DNA of 64,000 bases. Origin: Luteimonas sp. RC10 (GTDB lineage: Bacteria > Pseudomonadota > Gammaproteobacteria > Xanthomonadales > Xanthomonadaceae). The first letter of the stretch is position 1; every line of letters starts with the position of its first letter. A program made the translations under genes and the position numbers. Positions 35,184 through 44,545 of this stretch are shown one piece after another. The notes below the pieces were generated by a model that was not told where the DNA came from, made no database searches, and worked only from the letters and a program-made list of their open reading frames with translations. The stretch covers positions 124,001-188,000 of the forward strand of contig NZ_JACHYJ010000006.1 of the NCBI RefSeq assembly GCF_014192745.1, given 5' to 3'.

Positions 35184-36086
35184 TCATTGCACCAAGGTCG
35201 CGACCTGCTCCACCCGCGAAAGCTTGTCGGGATTGCGCATGATGAAGATGTCGGCCAGGCGCCCGGCGGCGTCATAAGAAAAGGACGCCGCCGCAGTCAC
35301 TGTCCCTGTGGGGTCTCGCAGAATCAGGCCCAGGTGGCCGTTGAAGTTCGCGCGCTCGAAGGTGTAGTCGGCCCACCAGACATGCAGGCCCGCTGTGATG
35401 AACCGCAGCACTTCGCCCTCGCCGACCATGATCCGGCGCGCCGCGGGCACTTTGCCGCCGCCGTCGGCGGCGAGGCGCACGTCTCGCGACAACAGCAGCG
35501 CAAGCTGGTCGGTCTGTCCATCTCGGACGGCACGCTCAAAGGCGATCAGCAGTTCTGTCTGTCGCGCCGGCGGTGTGATGTGTCGCACGCGCGCCTGTCC
35601 GACGTGTGCATGGGCGCGCGAGACCAGTTTCCGGCACGCCGGTTCCTGCATGCCCAGTGTCGAGGCGATGTCCGCATAGTCCATGTCGAAGATGTCGTGC
35701 AGCAGATAGGCCGCGCGTTCCTTCGGCGTCAGTCGTTCGAGCAGCAGCAGGAAGGCCGACGTCAGTGTCGACGCCAGTTCGGCGGCCGCCTGTGGCTCGA
35801 TCTCGTCGGCGATGCGCAGCGGCTCGGGCAACCAGGTGCCGACGTAGTCGACACGGCTGCGATGCGCGTTGCGCAGCAGGTCCAGGCAATGCCGGGTGCA
35901 GGTGGTGGTCAGCCAGGCGCCAGCGGATGCGATCGCTGCACGATCGATGCGTTGCCATTTCAGGAAGGTGTTCTGCACCGCATCCTCCGCATCGGCCCGC
36001 GAGCCCAGCAGGCGATATGCCAGGCCCAGCAGTCCGGGCCGGGCGTCGTCGAAGGCGGTGATGCTGTCGTCGGGCCGGTCGGTCAT
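35184..36086 (-). CDS. ECF41-type sigma factor with SnoaL-like C-terminal domain
   Basis: A 300-residue protein. Sigma-2 region (GLAYRLLGSRADAEDAVQNTFLKW), sigma-4 region (LTPKERAAYLLHDIFDMDY then ADIASTLGMQEPACRKLVSRA) and a C-terminal SnoaL-like domain containing the ECF41 hallmark DGGGK (in AADGGGKVPAARRI). In this group the C-terminal extension controls the sigma factor in place of a separate anti-sigma factor. It is encoded directly after the carboxymuconolactone decarboxylase-family gene, the usual ECF41 target. Confidence 0.88.
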   Translation of the reverse strand: MTDRPDDSITAFDDARPGLLGLAYRLLGSRADAEDAVQNTFLKWQRIDRAAIASAGAWLTTTCTRHCLDLLRNAHRSRVDYVGTWLPEPLRIADEIEPQAAAELASTLTSAFLLLLERLTPKERAAYLLHDIFDMDYADIASTLGMQEPACRKLVSRAHAHVGQARVRHITPPARQTELLIAFERAVRDGQTDQLALLLSRDVRLAADGGGKVPAARRIMVGEGEVLRFITAGLHVWWADYTFERANFNGHLGLILRDPTGTVTAAASFSYDAAGRLADIFIMRNPDKLSRVEQVATLVQ

Positions 36087-36087
36087 G

Positions 36088-36537
36088 TCAGTGATTGGCG
36101 ATCGCGATGCGGTTCCACTGGTTGATCATCGCCACTTCCACCGTCAGCGCCGCGATCATCGTGTCTTCGAAGTGTGCGCGCAACTGCGTGCGCAACGCGC
36201 CGATGTCCGGCTCGCGATCGCTCCCGAGGTGCGTGAGTGCTTCCGTCCACGCCAATGCAGCGCGCTCGGCCGGTGTGTAGTCCGTCATGTGCCGCCAGCC
36301 GGCGAGATGGTCGAGACGCGCGTTGGTCTCGCCGTCTGCCCTCGCCTCGCGGGTATGCATGCGGATGCAGTACGCGCAGCCGTTGATCTGCGACGCGCGC
36401 AGGTGCACCAGGTGGCACAAGGCGCGCGGCAGTCCGTGCCGGTCGTTGGCCGTGTGCACAGCCAGGAGCGCGCGGTAGACATCAGGCAATGCCCGGTCGA
36501 CCGGCACCGGCTGTGTGGGGGATTGGGGAGCGTGCAT
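36088..36537 (-). CDS. Carboxymuconolactone decarboxylase / AhpD-family protein
   Basis: A 149-residue all-helical protein with the redox motif in GCAYCIRMHTREAR (CxxC-x3-H), as in AhpD peroxidase partners. It likely reduces peroxides or takes part in oxidative stress defence. One base separates its stop from the ECF41 start. ECF41 sigma factors normally drive this class of gene. Confidence 0.85.
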   Translation of the reverse strand: MHAPQSPTQPVPVDRALPDVYRALLAVHTANDRHGLPRALCHLVHLRASQINGCAYCIRMHTREARADGETNARLDHLAGWRHMTDYTPAERAALAWTEALTHLGSDREPDIGALRTQLRAHFEDTMIAALTVEVAMINQWNRIAIANH

Positions 36538-36649
36538 CGTCAGTCTCCAGTGCGGGCGCGTGTGCCCGGATGCAGGTTTGACGATTCGGTGCGCCCGGCT
36601 GTGACGTGTCGGCGCGGCCTCGTGCTGCCAGGTGCGGTGGCAGCCCGCT

Positions 36650-37516
36650 TCAGGTCGGCCACTCGATCCAGTCTCCGGGCGTCACCACCTGCACCGGTAC
36701 ATCCCGCTCTCGGGCGGCGGCACGGAGTGCGCCGATGGAGTCGTCAACTTCGACATAGGCGTCCATGTCGCGCACCCCGTAATGGATCGGCACCAATGTG
36801 CGTGCGCCCAGGATCGCGGCCGCTGCCACGGCCTGCTCGGGTGTGAGCACGCCAGGCAGCCCGCTGACGGGATGGCGCCAGCCGAACCGGGCGCCGTTGA
36901 TCGGCAGGAAGGCGGCATCGAATGGACCGAACTGCCGGGCGATCCGCCACCAGTGGCCGTGCCACAGGGTGTCGCCACCATGGAAGATGCGCCGCCCGCC
37001 TGCGGACACGACCCAGGACACCTGCGGATCGCCGTAACCATCCGCAGCGGGCACTGGGACGGCGGTGAAGTCGCCGAACAATTGCGGCTCCCAGAGCGGG
37101 CTGGGCCTGGCGCGTACACCGTCGGGCAACGGCTCGGGCCTGATGCCCGCTGGATAGGCCAGAACGCCGCCGTGCCGCAGCGCGGCCGCGGTCGCCTGCG
37201 CGTCGAAGTGGTCCGAATGGCCGTGCGTGATCAGCACCGTGGCGTCGGCAGCGACATCGTTCATCGCCACGAGCGTGTCCGCAAGCGCCTCACCCCAGAT
37301 CTGCGCGTCGATGAGTGGGTCGATGAAGAGCGTCGCGCCTGGCAACTGCAGCCGGATGCCTGCCCAGGCCAGACGCTGGATACGCAGCGACGACGACGGG
37401 GTCGAGGCGCCGGACGCCCCGCCCGGTAGTGCCATCAGGGTGGCCAGGCCGGTGCAGTACCTCAGGAAACGCCTGCGACGGGGATCGGTCGGCAAGTGCG
37501 GCGCGACGGTCTTCAT
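36650..37516 (-). CDS. Tat-exported metallo-beta-lactamase-fold hydrolase
   Basis: A 288-residue protein. The N-terminal RRRRFLRYCTGLATLMAL resembles a Tat signal, then an MBL domain with ITHGHSDHFDA (HxHxDH), FHGGDTLWHGHWW and a distal His in LVPIHYG. It resembles the UlaG/NAPE-PLD-like branch (LRIQRLAWAGIRLQLPG, LFIDPL). The substrate is unknown. ATG 37516 overlaps the stop of the other MBL gene, so the pair is one transcript. Confidence 0.75.
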   Translation of the reverse strand: MKTVAPHLPTDPRRRRFLRYCTGLATLMALPGGASGASTPSSSLRIQRLAWAGIRLQLPGATLFIDPLIDAQIWGEALADTLVAMNDVAADATVLITHGHSDHFDAQATAAALRHGGVLAYPAGIRPEPLPDGVRARPSPLWEPQLFGDFTAVPVPAADGYGDPQVSWVVSAGGRRIFHGGDTLWHGHWWRIARQFGPFDAAFLPINGARFGWRHPVSGLPGVLTPEQAVAAAAILGARTLVPIHYGVRDMDAYVEVDDSIGALRAAARERDVPVQVVTPGDWIEWPT

Positions 37517-38334
37517 GCGGCCTGCGCCCCCGACGCCAGCGCCGCGTCCAATGCGAAAATGGATTGCGTGACGATCGCCTCGAGATTGCGGGCATGCCAT
37601 GTACGCTCGAAGGCGACGGGCACCACGCCAGGCGCGATGCAGTCCTCGATGCGGATCGCAGCCACGCGGGCCGCGACCGTGTCCGGCGACGTCTCCTTGC
37701 GAATGTGCACGACGTGGCGTTGGATGCTGTCGAGATAATGCTGGGCCTGCGCAAGCACCGCCGCATCGAAGACGCCGATGTGTCCGCCGACGATCCGCGC
37801 GCGTCCGAACTGGCGGATGCGCCCGATCGCGGCCCGCTGCAGCTGCGGATCGGCTTTCGACAGGTACACGATGTGGCCGACGATATTGTCGCCGACGCAG
37901 GCCAGATCGGCGCTTGGCACGTCCACGCTGACGTGATCCATGGTCTTGCCGGGGTTGTAGAGCAGGCGCAGTTGGTGTCGGCCCCAACGCAGCGCCATAT
38001 CGTTGAAGATGAAATCGGGCTCGCGGTAGAACGCGTCGACGCGCCGGTTCTGCGACAGGAAGGTCTGCCGGTGATGTCGGTGCGCCAGCACCCGCGCACA
38101 GGGGAACTGCACCAGGCCGGCAATATGGTCGCTCATGAAGTGCGTGGTCGCGATCAGGCGCACCGTCTTGCCCATCTGCCCGCACAGGGTGTCGCGCAGC
38201 CAGGCGGCGTCGGCCTCGCTGCCCAGCGCATCGACCAGCAACACCTCGTCACCGTTGACGAACGCCGTGGCCACGGATTCCACCTCGTCGCCGACGAACA
38301 TCCATACATCGGGGCACAGTGCTTGAACACGCAT
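37513..38334 (-). CDS. MBL-fold protein with altered metal motif
   Basis: A 273-residue protein (ATG 38334; ATG 38355 is also in frame). The MBL core is visible (VNGDEVLLVDALGSEADAAW, then DHVSVDVPSADLACVGDNIV and GGHIG), but the metal motif reads THFMSDH instead of THxHxDH, losing the second His. Activity may need one metal, or be lost. It is transcribed with the downstream MBL gene and divergent from the LysR gene at 38466, which probably controls it. Confidence 0.7.
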   Translation of the reverse strand: MRVQALCPDVWMFVGDEVESVATAFVNGDEVLLVDALGSEADAAWLRDTLCGQMGKTVRLIATTHFMSDHIAGLVQFPCARVLAHRHHRQTFLSQNRRVDAFYREPDFIFNDMALRWGRHQLRLLYNPGKTMDHVSVDVPSADLACVGDNIVGHIVYLSKADPQLQRAAIGRIRQFGRARIVGGHIGVFDAAVLAQAQHYLDSIQRHVVHIRKETSPDTVAARVAAIRIEDCIAPGVVPVAFERTWHARNLEAIVTQSIFALDAALASGAQAA

Positions 38335-38465
38335 GTCGAAGGTCCTGATGGGCACCCGTGCATGGTCGCAATGCTGCGCGTGCGCGACAAACGAGTTCGG
38401 TTGGCGTTCGCATCAGAAAAACTAACGCGATACGATGCTCGCCGCTTCGACCGGTCGCGCCTCTC

Positions 38466-39386
38466 GTGAGATCTCGCCGCCCTGCCCCGCTCAATGCGCT
38501 CCGCACGTTCGAGGCGGCGGCGCGTCATCTGAGTTTCAACGCGGCGGCCCGCCAGCTGTTTGTCACGCCGGCTGCGGTCAGTCATCAGGTCAAGCAACTG
38601 GAAGCGTATCTCGGACTGCCGCTGTTCCAGCGCCAGCACCGTGCGGTCGTGCTCACCGATGCGGGACGGGCGCTGGCGGCGACGCTGGGCGAGGTGTTCG
38701 GGCATCTGGATCGGGCACTGGACCAGGCGATGTCCCAGGCGGCCGCGGTGTTGCGGGTCACGACACTGGAGTCGTTCGCTGCGAAATGGCTGGTGCCACG
38801 GCTGCATCGTTTCCATCGGGCATGGCCCGGTATCCAGGTCCGGATCGAGACCGGCGACGCCCCTGCGGACTTCGTGCACGACGGCCTCGATGTCGGGCTG
38901 CGCTACGGCGCCGGCGGCTATGCGGGCGTGCATGCGGAACGTTTGATGGACGCCGCGGTATTCCCCGTCTGCGCCCCTGCCCTGCTGCTCGGCCCGCATC
39001 CGCTGCACGCACCCGCCGACCTGCGCCACCACACGCTGCTGCACGATCGGACGGCGGTCGGTCGGCCCGGCGTGCCCGGCTGGGCGGACTGGCTCGAGGC
39101 CGCAGGTGCGACCGAGGCCGATACCGGCACGGGACCGGTGTTCGCCAGCGCCTATCTCGCGCAGGAAGCCGCCATCGCCGGGCACGGGGTTGCGCTGGGG
39201 ATCGGCCCGCTGGTTGCGGACGATCTCCAGCAAGGCCGGCTGGTCCGCCCCTACGCGCAGACGTCGAAGAATGCGTATGCGTTCTGGCTGGTGCGCCGCG
39301 ACACGCTGATGCCGACGCCGGCCGTGGACGCGTTCTGCCAGTGGCTGCGCGGCGAAGCCTCGAACGAGCCCGCACGCAACCCGTGA
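38466..39386 (+). CDS. LysR-family regulator, GcvA-like
   Basis: A 306-residue protein. HTH at the N-terminus (LNALRTFEAAARHLSFNAAA then RQLFVTPAAVSHQVKQLE) in the GcvA/AmpR style, followed by the effector-binding domain (WLVPRLHRFHRAWPGIQVRI and GHGVALGIGPLVADDLQ). GTG 38466 is selected because the family N-terminus begins there. It is divergent from the two MBL-fold genes, the usual target layout for LysR proteins. Confidence 0.85.
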   Translation: MRSRRPAPLNALRTFEAAARHLSFNAAARQLFVTPAAVSHQVKQLEAYLGLPLFQRQHRAVVLTDAGRALAATLGEVFGHLDRALDQAMSQAAAVLRVTTLESFAAKWLVPRLHRFHRAWPGIQVRIETGDAPADFVHDGLDVGLRYGAGGYAGVHAERLMDAAVFPVCAPALLLGPHPLHAPADLRHHTLLHDRTAVGRPGVPGWADWLEAAGATEADTGTGPVFASAYLAQEAAIAGHGVALGIGPLVADDLQQGRLVRPYAQTSKNAYAFWLVRRDTLMPTPAVDAFCQWLRGEASNEPARNP

Positions 39387-39430
39387 TCGGGCCACACCCG
39401 AAGGCGGGCCTCTGCGGCTGCGAGGGATGT

Positions 39431-40345
39431 CTAGAATCGCGTGGCGTAACGCAAACTGAGACGGGTCCCTTCGGACCGGTCCTTCGCCAGGGTTTCAATG
39501 TACGCCGCGGCATGCAGCGAGGTGGCGCCGCGTGACCATCCCAGTGCAGGCCCGACGCCCACAATGCGCTCGCGTCCCGGTTGCGCGACGCCGTCGATGC
39601 GGTCGTCGGTGATCTGGACCAGCGCGTACAGCGCAGCGCCGATGCGCAGGTCCTGGCCGGCCGAACGCGAGACCGCCGCGTTGAGATGCACCGCTTGCCC
39701 GCCCTGGACCTCGGAGGCGTCGAGGCCGGGTGCCGGATCGCGATTGGGGCCGGTCCACAGGTAATGCAGGCGGCCACTGAGCTCCCAGGCCTCGGATCGC
39801 TCCCAGGTGAACGCGTAGTGCGGATTGAACTGCAGGACGTTGCGCCCCGCGTCCAGCCGGCCCGGTGTGCCGTAACGGCCGGTGGGCAGGCTGACGTTGA
39901 GGTTGAGGCGCTGCCAGAACGGCCGTCCGGCCAGGCGGGCCTGGGGCCATTGCAGTATCAGCGGACTGACGATGACATCGCCCGGGCCGGTGGCCGCCAG
40001 GGCACTGCCATGCGCGGGCGTCACCTGCGCATGGATCCACGGCACGATGAGCTCGCCACCCCAGTAAGCGCCCAGGACGCGGCGGTTGGAGATCACGCTG
40101 AGCTGGCCGAGCAGCGCCACGGATTCGATCTGCGGTGCGTCGATCGAACGTTGCCCGCGGTCGTCCCGCGAGTGCTGCGCGCGATACACCGACAAGGTCT
40201 GCTGGACCATCCAGCCCGGCGCGGCGATGCCGTCCTGAAATGTGCTGTCACCGAGGTTCACCGGCGGCAGCGTCACGTCCGCCTGCGCCTGGCACATCGA
40301 CCCGCCGGCCAAGGCGAGCACTGCGATGCCGGCGACCGGCCTCAC
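39431..40345 (-). CDS. SphA / phenol-degradation MetA-like outer-membrane protein
   Basis: A 304-residue protein. Signal peptide (VAGIAVLALAGGSMCQAQA) then a beta-strand-rich chain with family-like patterns: DVTLPPVNLGDSTFQDG, SLPTGRYG, FNPHYAFTWE, WELSGRLHYLWTGPN and a C-terminal RLSLRYATRF ending in Phe, as in outer-membrane barrels. Members accompany aromatic or hydrophobic compound uptake. GTG 40345 overlaps the stop of the MFS gene (GTGA), with GGAGG upstream; wrbA, MFS and this gene form one operon. Confidence 0.6.
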   Translation of the reverse strand: MRPVAGIAVLALAGGSMCQAQADVTLPPVNLGDSTFQDGIAAPGWMVQQTLSVYRAQHSRDDRGQRSIDAPQIESVALLGQLSVISNRRVLGAYWGGELIVPWIHAQVTPAHGSALAATGPGDVIVSPLILQWPQARLAGRPFWQRLNLNVSLPTGRYGTPGRLDAGRNVLQFNPHYAFTWERSEAWELSGRLHYLWTGPNRDPAPGLDASEVQGGQAVHLNAAVSRSAGQDLRIGAALYALVQITDDRIDGVAQPGRERIVGVGPALGWSRGATSLHAAAYIETLAKDRSEGTRLSLRYATRF

Positions 40346-41562
40346 CGCCGGGCCTCCAGCCGAGGCCTGCAAACAGCCGCAGTGCCCATTGCCAGCAGCG
40401 CGATCAGCGCCAAAGGCAGCGCCACCCAGTGCCAGCCGGCGGTACCGGCGACGCTGCCGGCAAGCAGCGGACCGAGGACGATTCCGGCGTTGTTGCCCTG
40501 TGTCGCCAGCCCCACCACCGAGCCGAGCGTTCCTGGCTGTCGGGCCAGTCGCGGCGCCGCATCGAAGATCGCGACAGGAATGAAGGCTCCGACGAACGAG
40601 AACAGCAGGCACAGCAGGTAGGCCAGCTCGCCGGGCAGTGGCAGGACCAGGATGCCGATGGTGCACAGTGCCAGCGTCGCGAAGCTCCCGCGCAGCAGTT
40701 GCGTCGTGCCCAGGCCGCGTTGCAGCAAGGCACCACCGGCCAGACACCCGGCGGCACCGGCCAGCACGGCGATCGCGCTGAGCATCCCGGCCGCCGATCC
40801 GGCCACTACCAGGCGCGCCTCGAGGATCGTTGGCAGGAACCCGAACAGCGCGAAGAACATGGCGGTGTAGGCACAGAATTGGCCGGCCAGCCACCATGCC
40901 CCGCGGTCTGCCAACACCACGCGCAGGCCGTGTCGCCAATGGCGGTCATTGCCCTGCCCTGCGATCGGGCGAAGGTCGCGCGTCCCCAACCCCAGCACCA
41001 GGGCATAGACCGCCAGCAAGGCCGCATTCGCCCACCATAGGCCACGCCATCCCAATGCGCCCAGCGTGGGGGCCGCGAACATCATCATCGCCATGCCCAA
41101 TGGCATGAACATGGCCCATGCGGCGAACGCCGGCCTGCGCGTTGCGACCGTGGTCGCCGCTACCACGAGCGCCGGCGCGGCGACCGTGACCGCGAGAAAC
41201 CCCAGGCCTTCCAGTGCCCTCGCTGCGAGCAGCGAAGCAAGCGACGGCGCCATTGCCCCCAGCGCCGAGCCGACCGCCTGCAGCAACAGCCCGGCAATGA
41301 CGGTCGGCCGGGCCTGGAGGCGGTCCGACATCGCGCCGACCGCCACGCTGAGCAGCGCCCCGAGCAGCGCGAAGGCCGACAGCACCCAGGACGCGGCCGA
41401 CAGCGCCACGTCCAGATCCATCCGGAGCGCCTGCAACGCCAGCGTCGCCTTGCCCACCTGGAAGGCGGACACGATGCCGGCACCGACCACCAGCGACAAG
41501 GCAATCCGATCGGTCTCAGCGACCGGCGGCGCGGCCGCCACTTGCGCGGCGTGCGCTGTCAC
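40342..41562 (-). CDS. MFS transporter, drug efflux-like
   Basis: A 406-residue, 12-transmembrane protein of the major facilitator family. [20 protein letters not shown] is the loop 2-3 signature (GxxxDRxxxR) and [15 protein letters not shown] the motif-B region. The start is GTG 41562 with GGAGGTG before it; it overlaps the wrbA stop (GTGA). The longer frame to 42216 overlaps wrbA and is rejected. The substrate is not apparent; with a quinone reductase and LysR gene nearby, export of quinones or aromatic toxins is plausible. Confidence 0.8.
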   Translation of the reverse strand: MTAHAAQVAAAPPVAETDRIALSLVVGAGIVSAFQVGKATLALQALRMDLDVALSAASWVLSAFALLGALLSVAVGAMSDRLQARPTVIAGLLLQAVGSALGAMAPSLASLLAARALEGLGFLAVTVAAPALVVAATTVATRRPAFAAWAMFMPLGMAMMMFAAPTLGALGWRGLWWANAALLAVYALVLGLGTRDLRPIAGQGNDRHWRHGLRVVLADRGAWWLAGQFCAYTAMFFALFGFLPTILEARLVVAGSAAGMLSAIAVLAGAAGCLAGGALLQRGLGTTQLLRGSFATLALCTIGILVLPLPGELAYLLCLLFSFVGAFIPVAIFDAAPRLARQPGTLGSVVGLATQGNNAGIVLGPLLAGSVAGTAGWHWVALPLALIALLAMGTAAVCRPRLEARR

Positions 41563-42185
41563 GGCGACACCTCCACGTGCAGCCCGGCCAGTGCCGCCGC
41601 GATCTTGGCCACATGCCGCCCCTGGAACCGCGCACCGGCGAGTTCGTTGGCGCTCGGCTGGCGATCGCGGTCGTTTTCCCCGCTGGCCAGCGTCGATGCG
41701 CCGTACGGCGTGCCGCCGGTCACCTCGTCCATGCGCAACTGGCCCTTGAACGTGTACGGCAGACCGACGATCACCATGCCCAGATGCAGCAACACGGTGT
41801 GAGTGGATTGCAGCGTGGTTTCCTGCCCGCCGTGCTGGCTGCCGGTCGACGTGAACGCGCTGCCGACCTTCCCCACCAGCGCGTCCCGAAACCAGAGCCC
41901 GCCGGTCTGGTCGAGGAAGTTCTTCATCTGCGCGGCCATGTTGCCGTAGCGCGTCGGTGTGCCGACGATGATCGCGTCGTACCCCGGCAACTCCGACACG
42001 GTCGCAACCGGGGCGGCTTGGTCGGTCTTGTAGCCTGCCTGGGCGGCCACGTCCGTCGGCACCAGATCCGGCACCCGCTTGACCGCGACATCTGCGCCGG
42101 CGTCCCGGGCACCCGCAGCGACGGCATGCGCCATCGTCTCGATGTGGCCATAGGCCGAGTAGTACAGCACCAGAATCCGGGGCAT
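41559..42185 (-). CDS. wrbA: NAD(P)H:quinone oxidoreductase WrbA
   Basis: A 208-residue flavodoxin-like FMN enzyme that reduces quinones by two electrons. Phosphate-binding loop [18 protein letters not shown], then [20 protein letters not shown] and the long WrbA insertion [28 protein letters not shown] and [10 protein letters not shown] near the C-terminus. First gene of a three-gene operon and divergent from a LysR gene 97 bp away. Confidence 0.92.
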   Translation of the reverse strand: MPRILVLYYSAYGHIETMAHAVAAGARDAGADVAVKRVPDLVPTDVAAQAGYKTDQAAPVATVSELPGYDAIIVGTPTRYGNMAAQMKNFLDQTGGLWFRDALVGKVGSAFTSTGSQHGGQETTLQSTHTVLLHLGMVIVGLPYTFKGQLRMDEVTGGTPYGASTLASGENDRDRQPSANELAGARFQGRHVAKIAAALAGLHVEVSP

Positions 42186-42282
42186 GGCGGCGGTCTCCGA
42201 AGGGATCGGGGACCACCTTCGCAGCGCAATCCGATCTGCGGAAGTGCTAATGTTTCGGCCATTCCGATCGATGGAATAGATC

Positions 42283-43230
42283 ATGCTCGATGGCCTGACC
42301 CTCGACCAGCTGCGCGTCCTGGTGGCCGTGGCCGAAACGGGAAGCTTCCGTGCGGCCGCCCGGCGCATCCGGCGCGTGCAGTCGGCGGTGAGCCACGCGA
42401 TCGCAAGTCTCGAGGCCCAGCTCGGCGTACAACTGTTCGACCGCGCCGGCCGGCGCCCGACGATGACGCCGGAAGGGCGTGCCTTGCTCGCCGATGCCCG
42501 GGCCGTCCTGCTGCGCATGGATACGATGCGTGCCCGCGCACGCGGGCTCGGGGACGGCGTGGAATTGGGCCTGTCGCTGGTCGTCGATACACTGTTTCCG
42601 ATCCAGGTGGTCGCCCACGCGCTCGACGCAATGCATCGGACCTATCCGTCCGTCGCCGTCCGCCTGCGCGCGGCGCCCTTGGGCGAACCGCTGGTCGCGC
42701 TGCGCGAGGAGCGCTGCACGCTCGCGATCACGGTGGGTGAGGAGTTCCGGGAGCCGGAGATCCAGCTCGAAGCGCTGTCGCCGGTGGCCTTCGTCGCGGT
42801 AGTCGCCGCCGGACATCCGCTGGCCGGTCAGCCCGGTCCGCTGCTGCCGTCGGCGTTGGCCGAGCATCTGCAGATCGTGCTCGAGGACGCCAGCGCACGG
42901 AGCGCGGACAAGGACTTCGGTGTCCTGTCGCCGAGCACGTGGCGTGTCGCCGGACAGGACATCAAGCACGCGATGATCAGCGAAGGCCTGGGCTGGGGAC
43001 GGCTGCCGCTGTGGGCGGTCGAGTCCGAACTGGCGTCGGGACGGCTGCAGCGGCTCGATGTCGCCGCCCTCGGTCGACACGGGCGCGTGGACCTCGAGGC
43101 GTATCTCGCGCATCGCAACGACCGTCCGCTCGGCCCCGCCGCCCGCGTTCTGCGTGCTGCGCTGCATGCGCGACTTCATGGATCACCGGCCGATGGCGCC
43201 GGTGCGGCACCGCAAGCCGAGATGCGCTGA
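42283..43230 (+). CDS. LysR-family transcriptional regulator
   Basis: A 315-residue protein. N-terminal winged HTH ([20 protein letters not shown] then [20 protein letters not shown]) and a periplasmic-binding-like effector domain ([15 protein letters not shown]). It is divergent from wrbA with a short shared promoter region and is the likely regulator of the wrbA-MFS-outer-membrane operon. The C-terminal 15 residues are low complexity. Confidence 0.88.
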   Translation: MLDGLTLDQLRVLVAVAETGSFRAAARRIRRVQSAVSHAIASLEAQLGVQLFDRAGRRPTMTPEGRALLADARAVLLRMDTMRARARGLGDGVELGLSLVVDTLFPIQVVAHALDAMHRTYPSVAVRLRAAPLGEPLVALREERCTLAITVGEEFREPEIQLEALSPVAFVAVVAAGHPLAGQPGPLLPSALAEHLQIVLEDASARSADKDFGVLSPSTWRVAGQDIKHAMISEGLGWGRLPLWAVESELASGRLQRLDVAALGRHGRVDLEAYLAHRNDRPLGPAARVLRAALHARLHGSPADGAGAAPQAEMR

Positions 43231-43351
43231 CGATCCAGGACCACGCCGTTGTGACAGCGCCCACGGCGCCGTCCCGTGCGAACGTAAACGTGATCCTGCC
43301 CCCGGCGGCGTGGCAACATCGGCGCCCTCGTCCCACCACGACTGGCATCCG

Positions 43352-44536
43352 ATGTCGCTTCAACGCATTCTCGGCCCCGCGGCCACCGCCATGCTGTCCA
43401 CCGCATCCGCTGCGGCGGCGCTCGTGATCCTCCTGCTGCCATCGCCTCTGCGCGCCTCCGAGGCGCAGGCGTCCAAAACACGGCAAGACAGCGTGGCGAT
43501 CGTGGCCGACATGCGACGTGTCGTCACCGATCACGGCGTCGAACGCCTCGAGACAGTCCGGATCGGCGGCATTGACCAATGGGTCTCCATTCGCGGCAGC
43601 GATCGCCGCAATCCTGTCCTGCTGATGCTCCACGGCGGGCCGGGCTGGGTGTCGATGCCGACGAGCTGGTACTTCCAGCGTGGCTGGGAGGAGTTCTTCA
43701 CCGTCGTGCAGTGGGACCAGCGCGGCGCAGGTAAAACCTACGCGAGCCATGATCCCGACGAGATCGCCCCGACCATGACCCGCGAACGCATGGTGGCCGA
43801 TGCGCTGGAGATGGTGGCCTGGCTGCGCACCACGTTTTCGCAGGATCGGATCTTCGTGCTGGGCCAGTCCTGGGGCAGTTATCTGGGACTCGAAGTGGCG
43901 CGACAGCGGCCGGAGTGGCTGCATGCCTACATCGGCGTAGGCCAGATTTCGAATGCACCGGAAAGCGAACGGCGTGGTTGGGCCTGGACGCTGGCGCAGG
44001 CGCGCCAGGACGGCAATACAGACGCCGTCGACGAACTGATGGCACTGCAGCCGTATGCGCCGGGCACGGCGCCCGTCCCGCTCGAGGCGCTGTTCAAGCA
44101 GCGCAAGTGGCTGAACCACTACGGCGGCATGGTCCACAACCGCCGCGGCGGACAGGCGGAAGCCGCGGCGCTGTGGCTGGCGCCCGAGTACAGCGATGCC
44201 GATCTGGCCGCGGTCTGGGCCGGCAACGACTACTCGATGACCCATCTCCTGTCTGGGGTCCTCACGCTGGACATGACCACGATCCGCGAGCTCAAGACCC
44301 CGTTGTTCCTGTTCCTGGGTCGCCACGATCACAACGTGTCGTCCGAGCTGGCGGCCGACTGGTTCGCGACGGTCGATGCGCCATGCAAGGAACTGGTCTG
44401 GTTCGAGCAGTCGGCACACGAAGTCATGAACGAGGAGCCGGGCAAGATGCTGCTCTCGCTGGTGACGCGTGTGCGTCCGATGGCGACCGGGGCCGAGGGC
44501 CCCGGCCCATCGGCCCCGCGCTGTCGTCGGGATTGA
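43352..44536 (+). CDS. Alpha/beta hydrolase, proline iminopeptidase-like, exported
   Basis: A 394-residue protein. Predicted signal peptide or anchor (TAMLSTASAAAALVILLL), then oxyanion motif LLMLHGGPGW, WDQRGAGKTY, nucleophile elbow VLGQSWGSYLGLEVA (Ser), acid LFLGRHDHNVSSELA (Asp) and His in EQSAHEVMNEEP. The peptidase S33 pattern suggests cleavage of N-terminal Pro or similar from peptides in the periplasm. ATG 43352 is chosen since the upstream frame overlaps the LysR gene. Confidence 0.8.
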   Translation: MSLQRILGPAATAMLSTASAAAALVILLLPSPLRASEAQASKTRQDSVAIVADMRRVVTDHGVERLETVRIGGIDQWVSIRGSDRRNPVLLMLHGGPGWVSMPTSWYFQRGWEEFFTVVQWDQRGAGKTYASHDPDEIAPTMTRERMVADALEMVAWLRTTFSQDRIFVLGQSWGSYLGLEVARQRPEWLHAYIGVGQISNAPESERRGWAWTLAQARQDGNTDAVDELMALQPYAPGTAPVPLEALFKQRKWLNHYGGMVHNRRGGQAEAAALWLAPEYSDADLAAVWAGNDYSMTHLLSGVLTLDMTTIRELKTPLFLFLGRHDHNVSSELAADWFATVDAPCKELVWFEQSAHEVMNEEPGKMLLSLVTRVRPMATGAEGPGPSAPRCRRD

Positions 44537-44545
44537 ACGCGTCAG

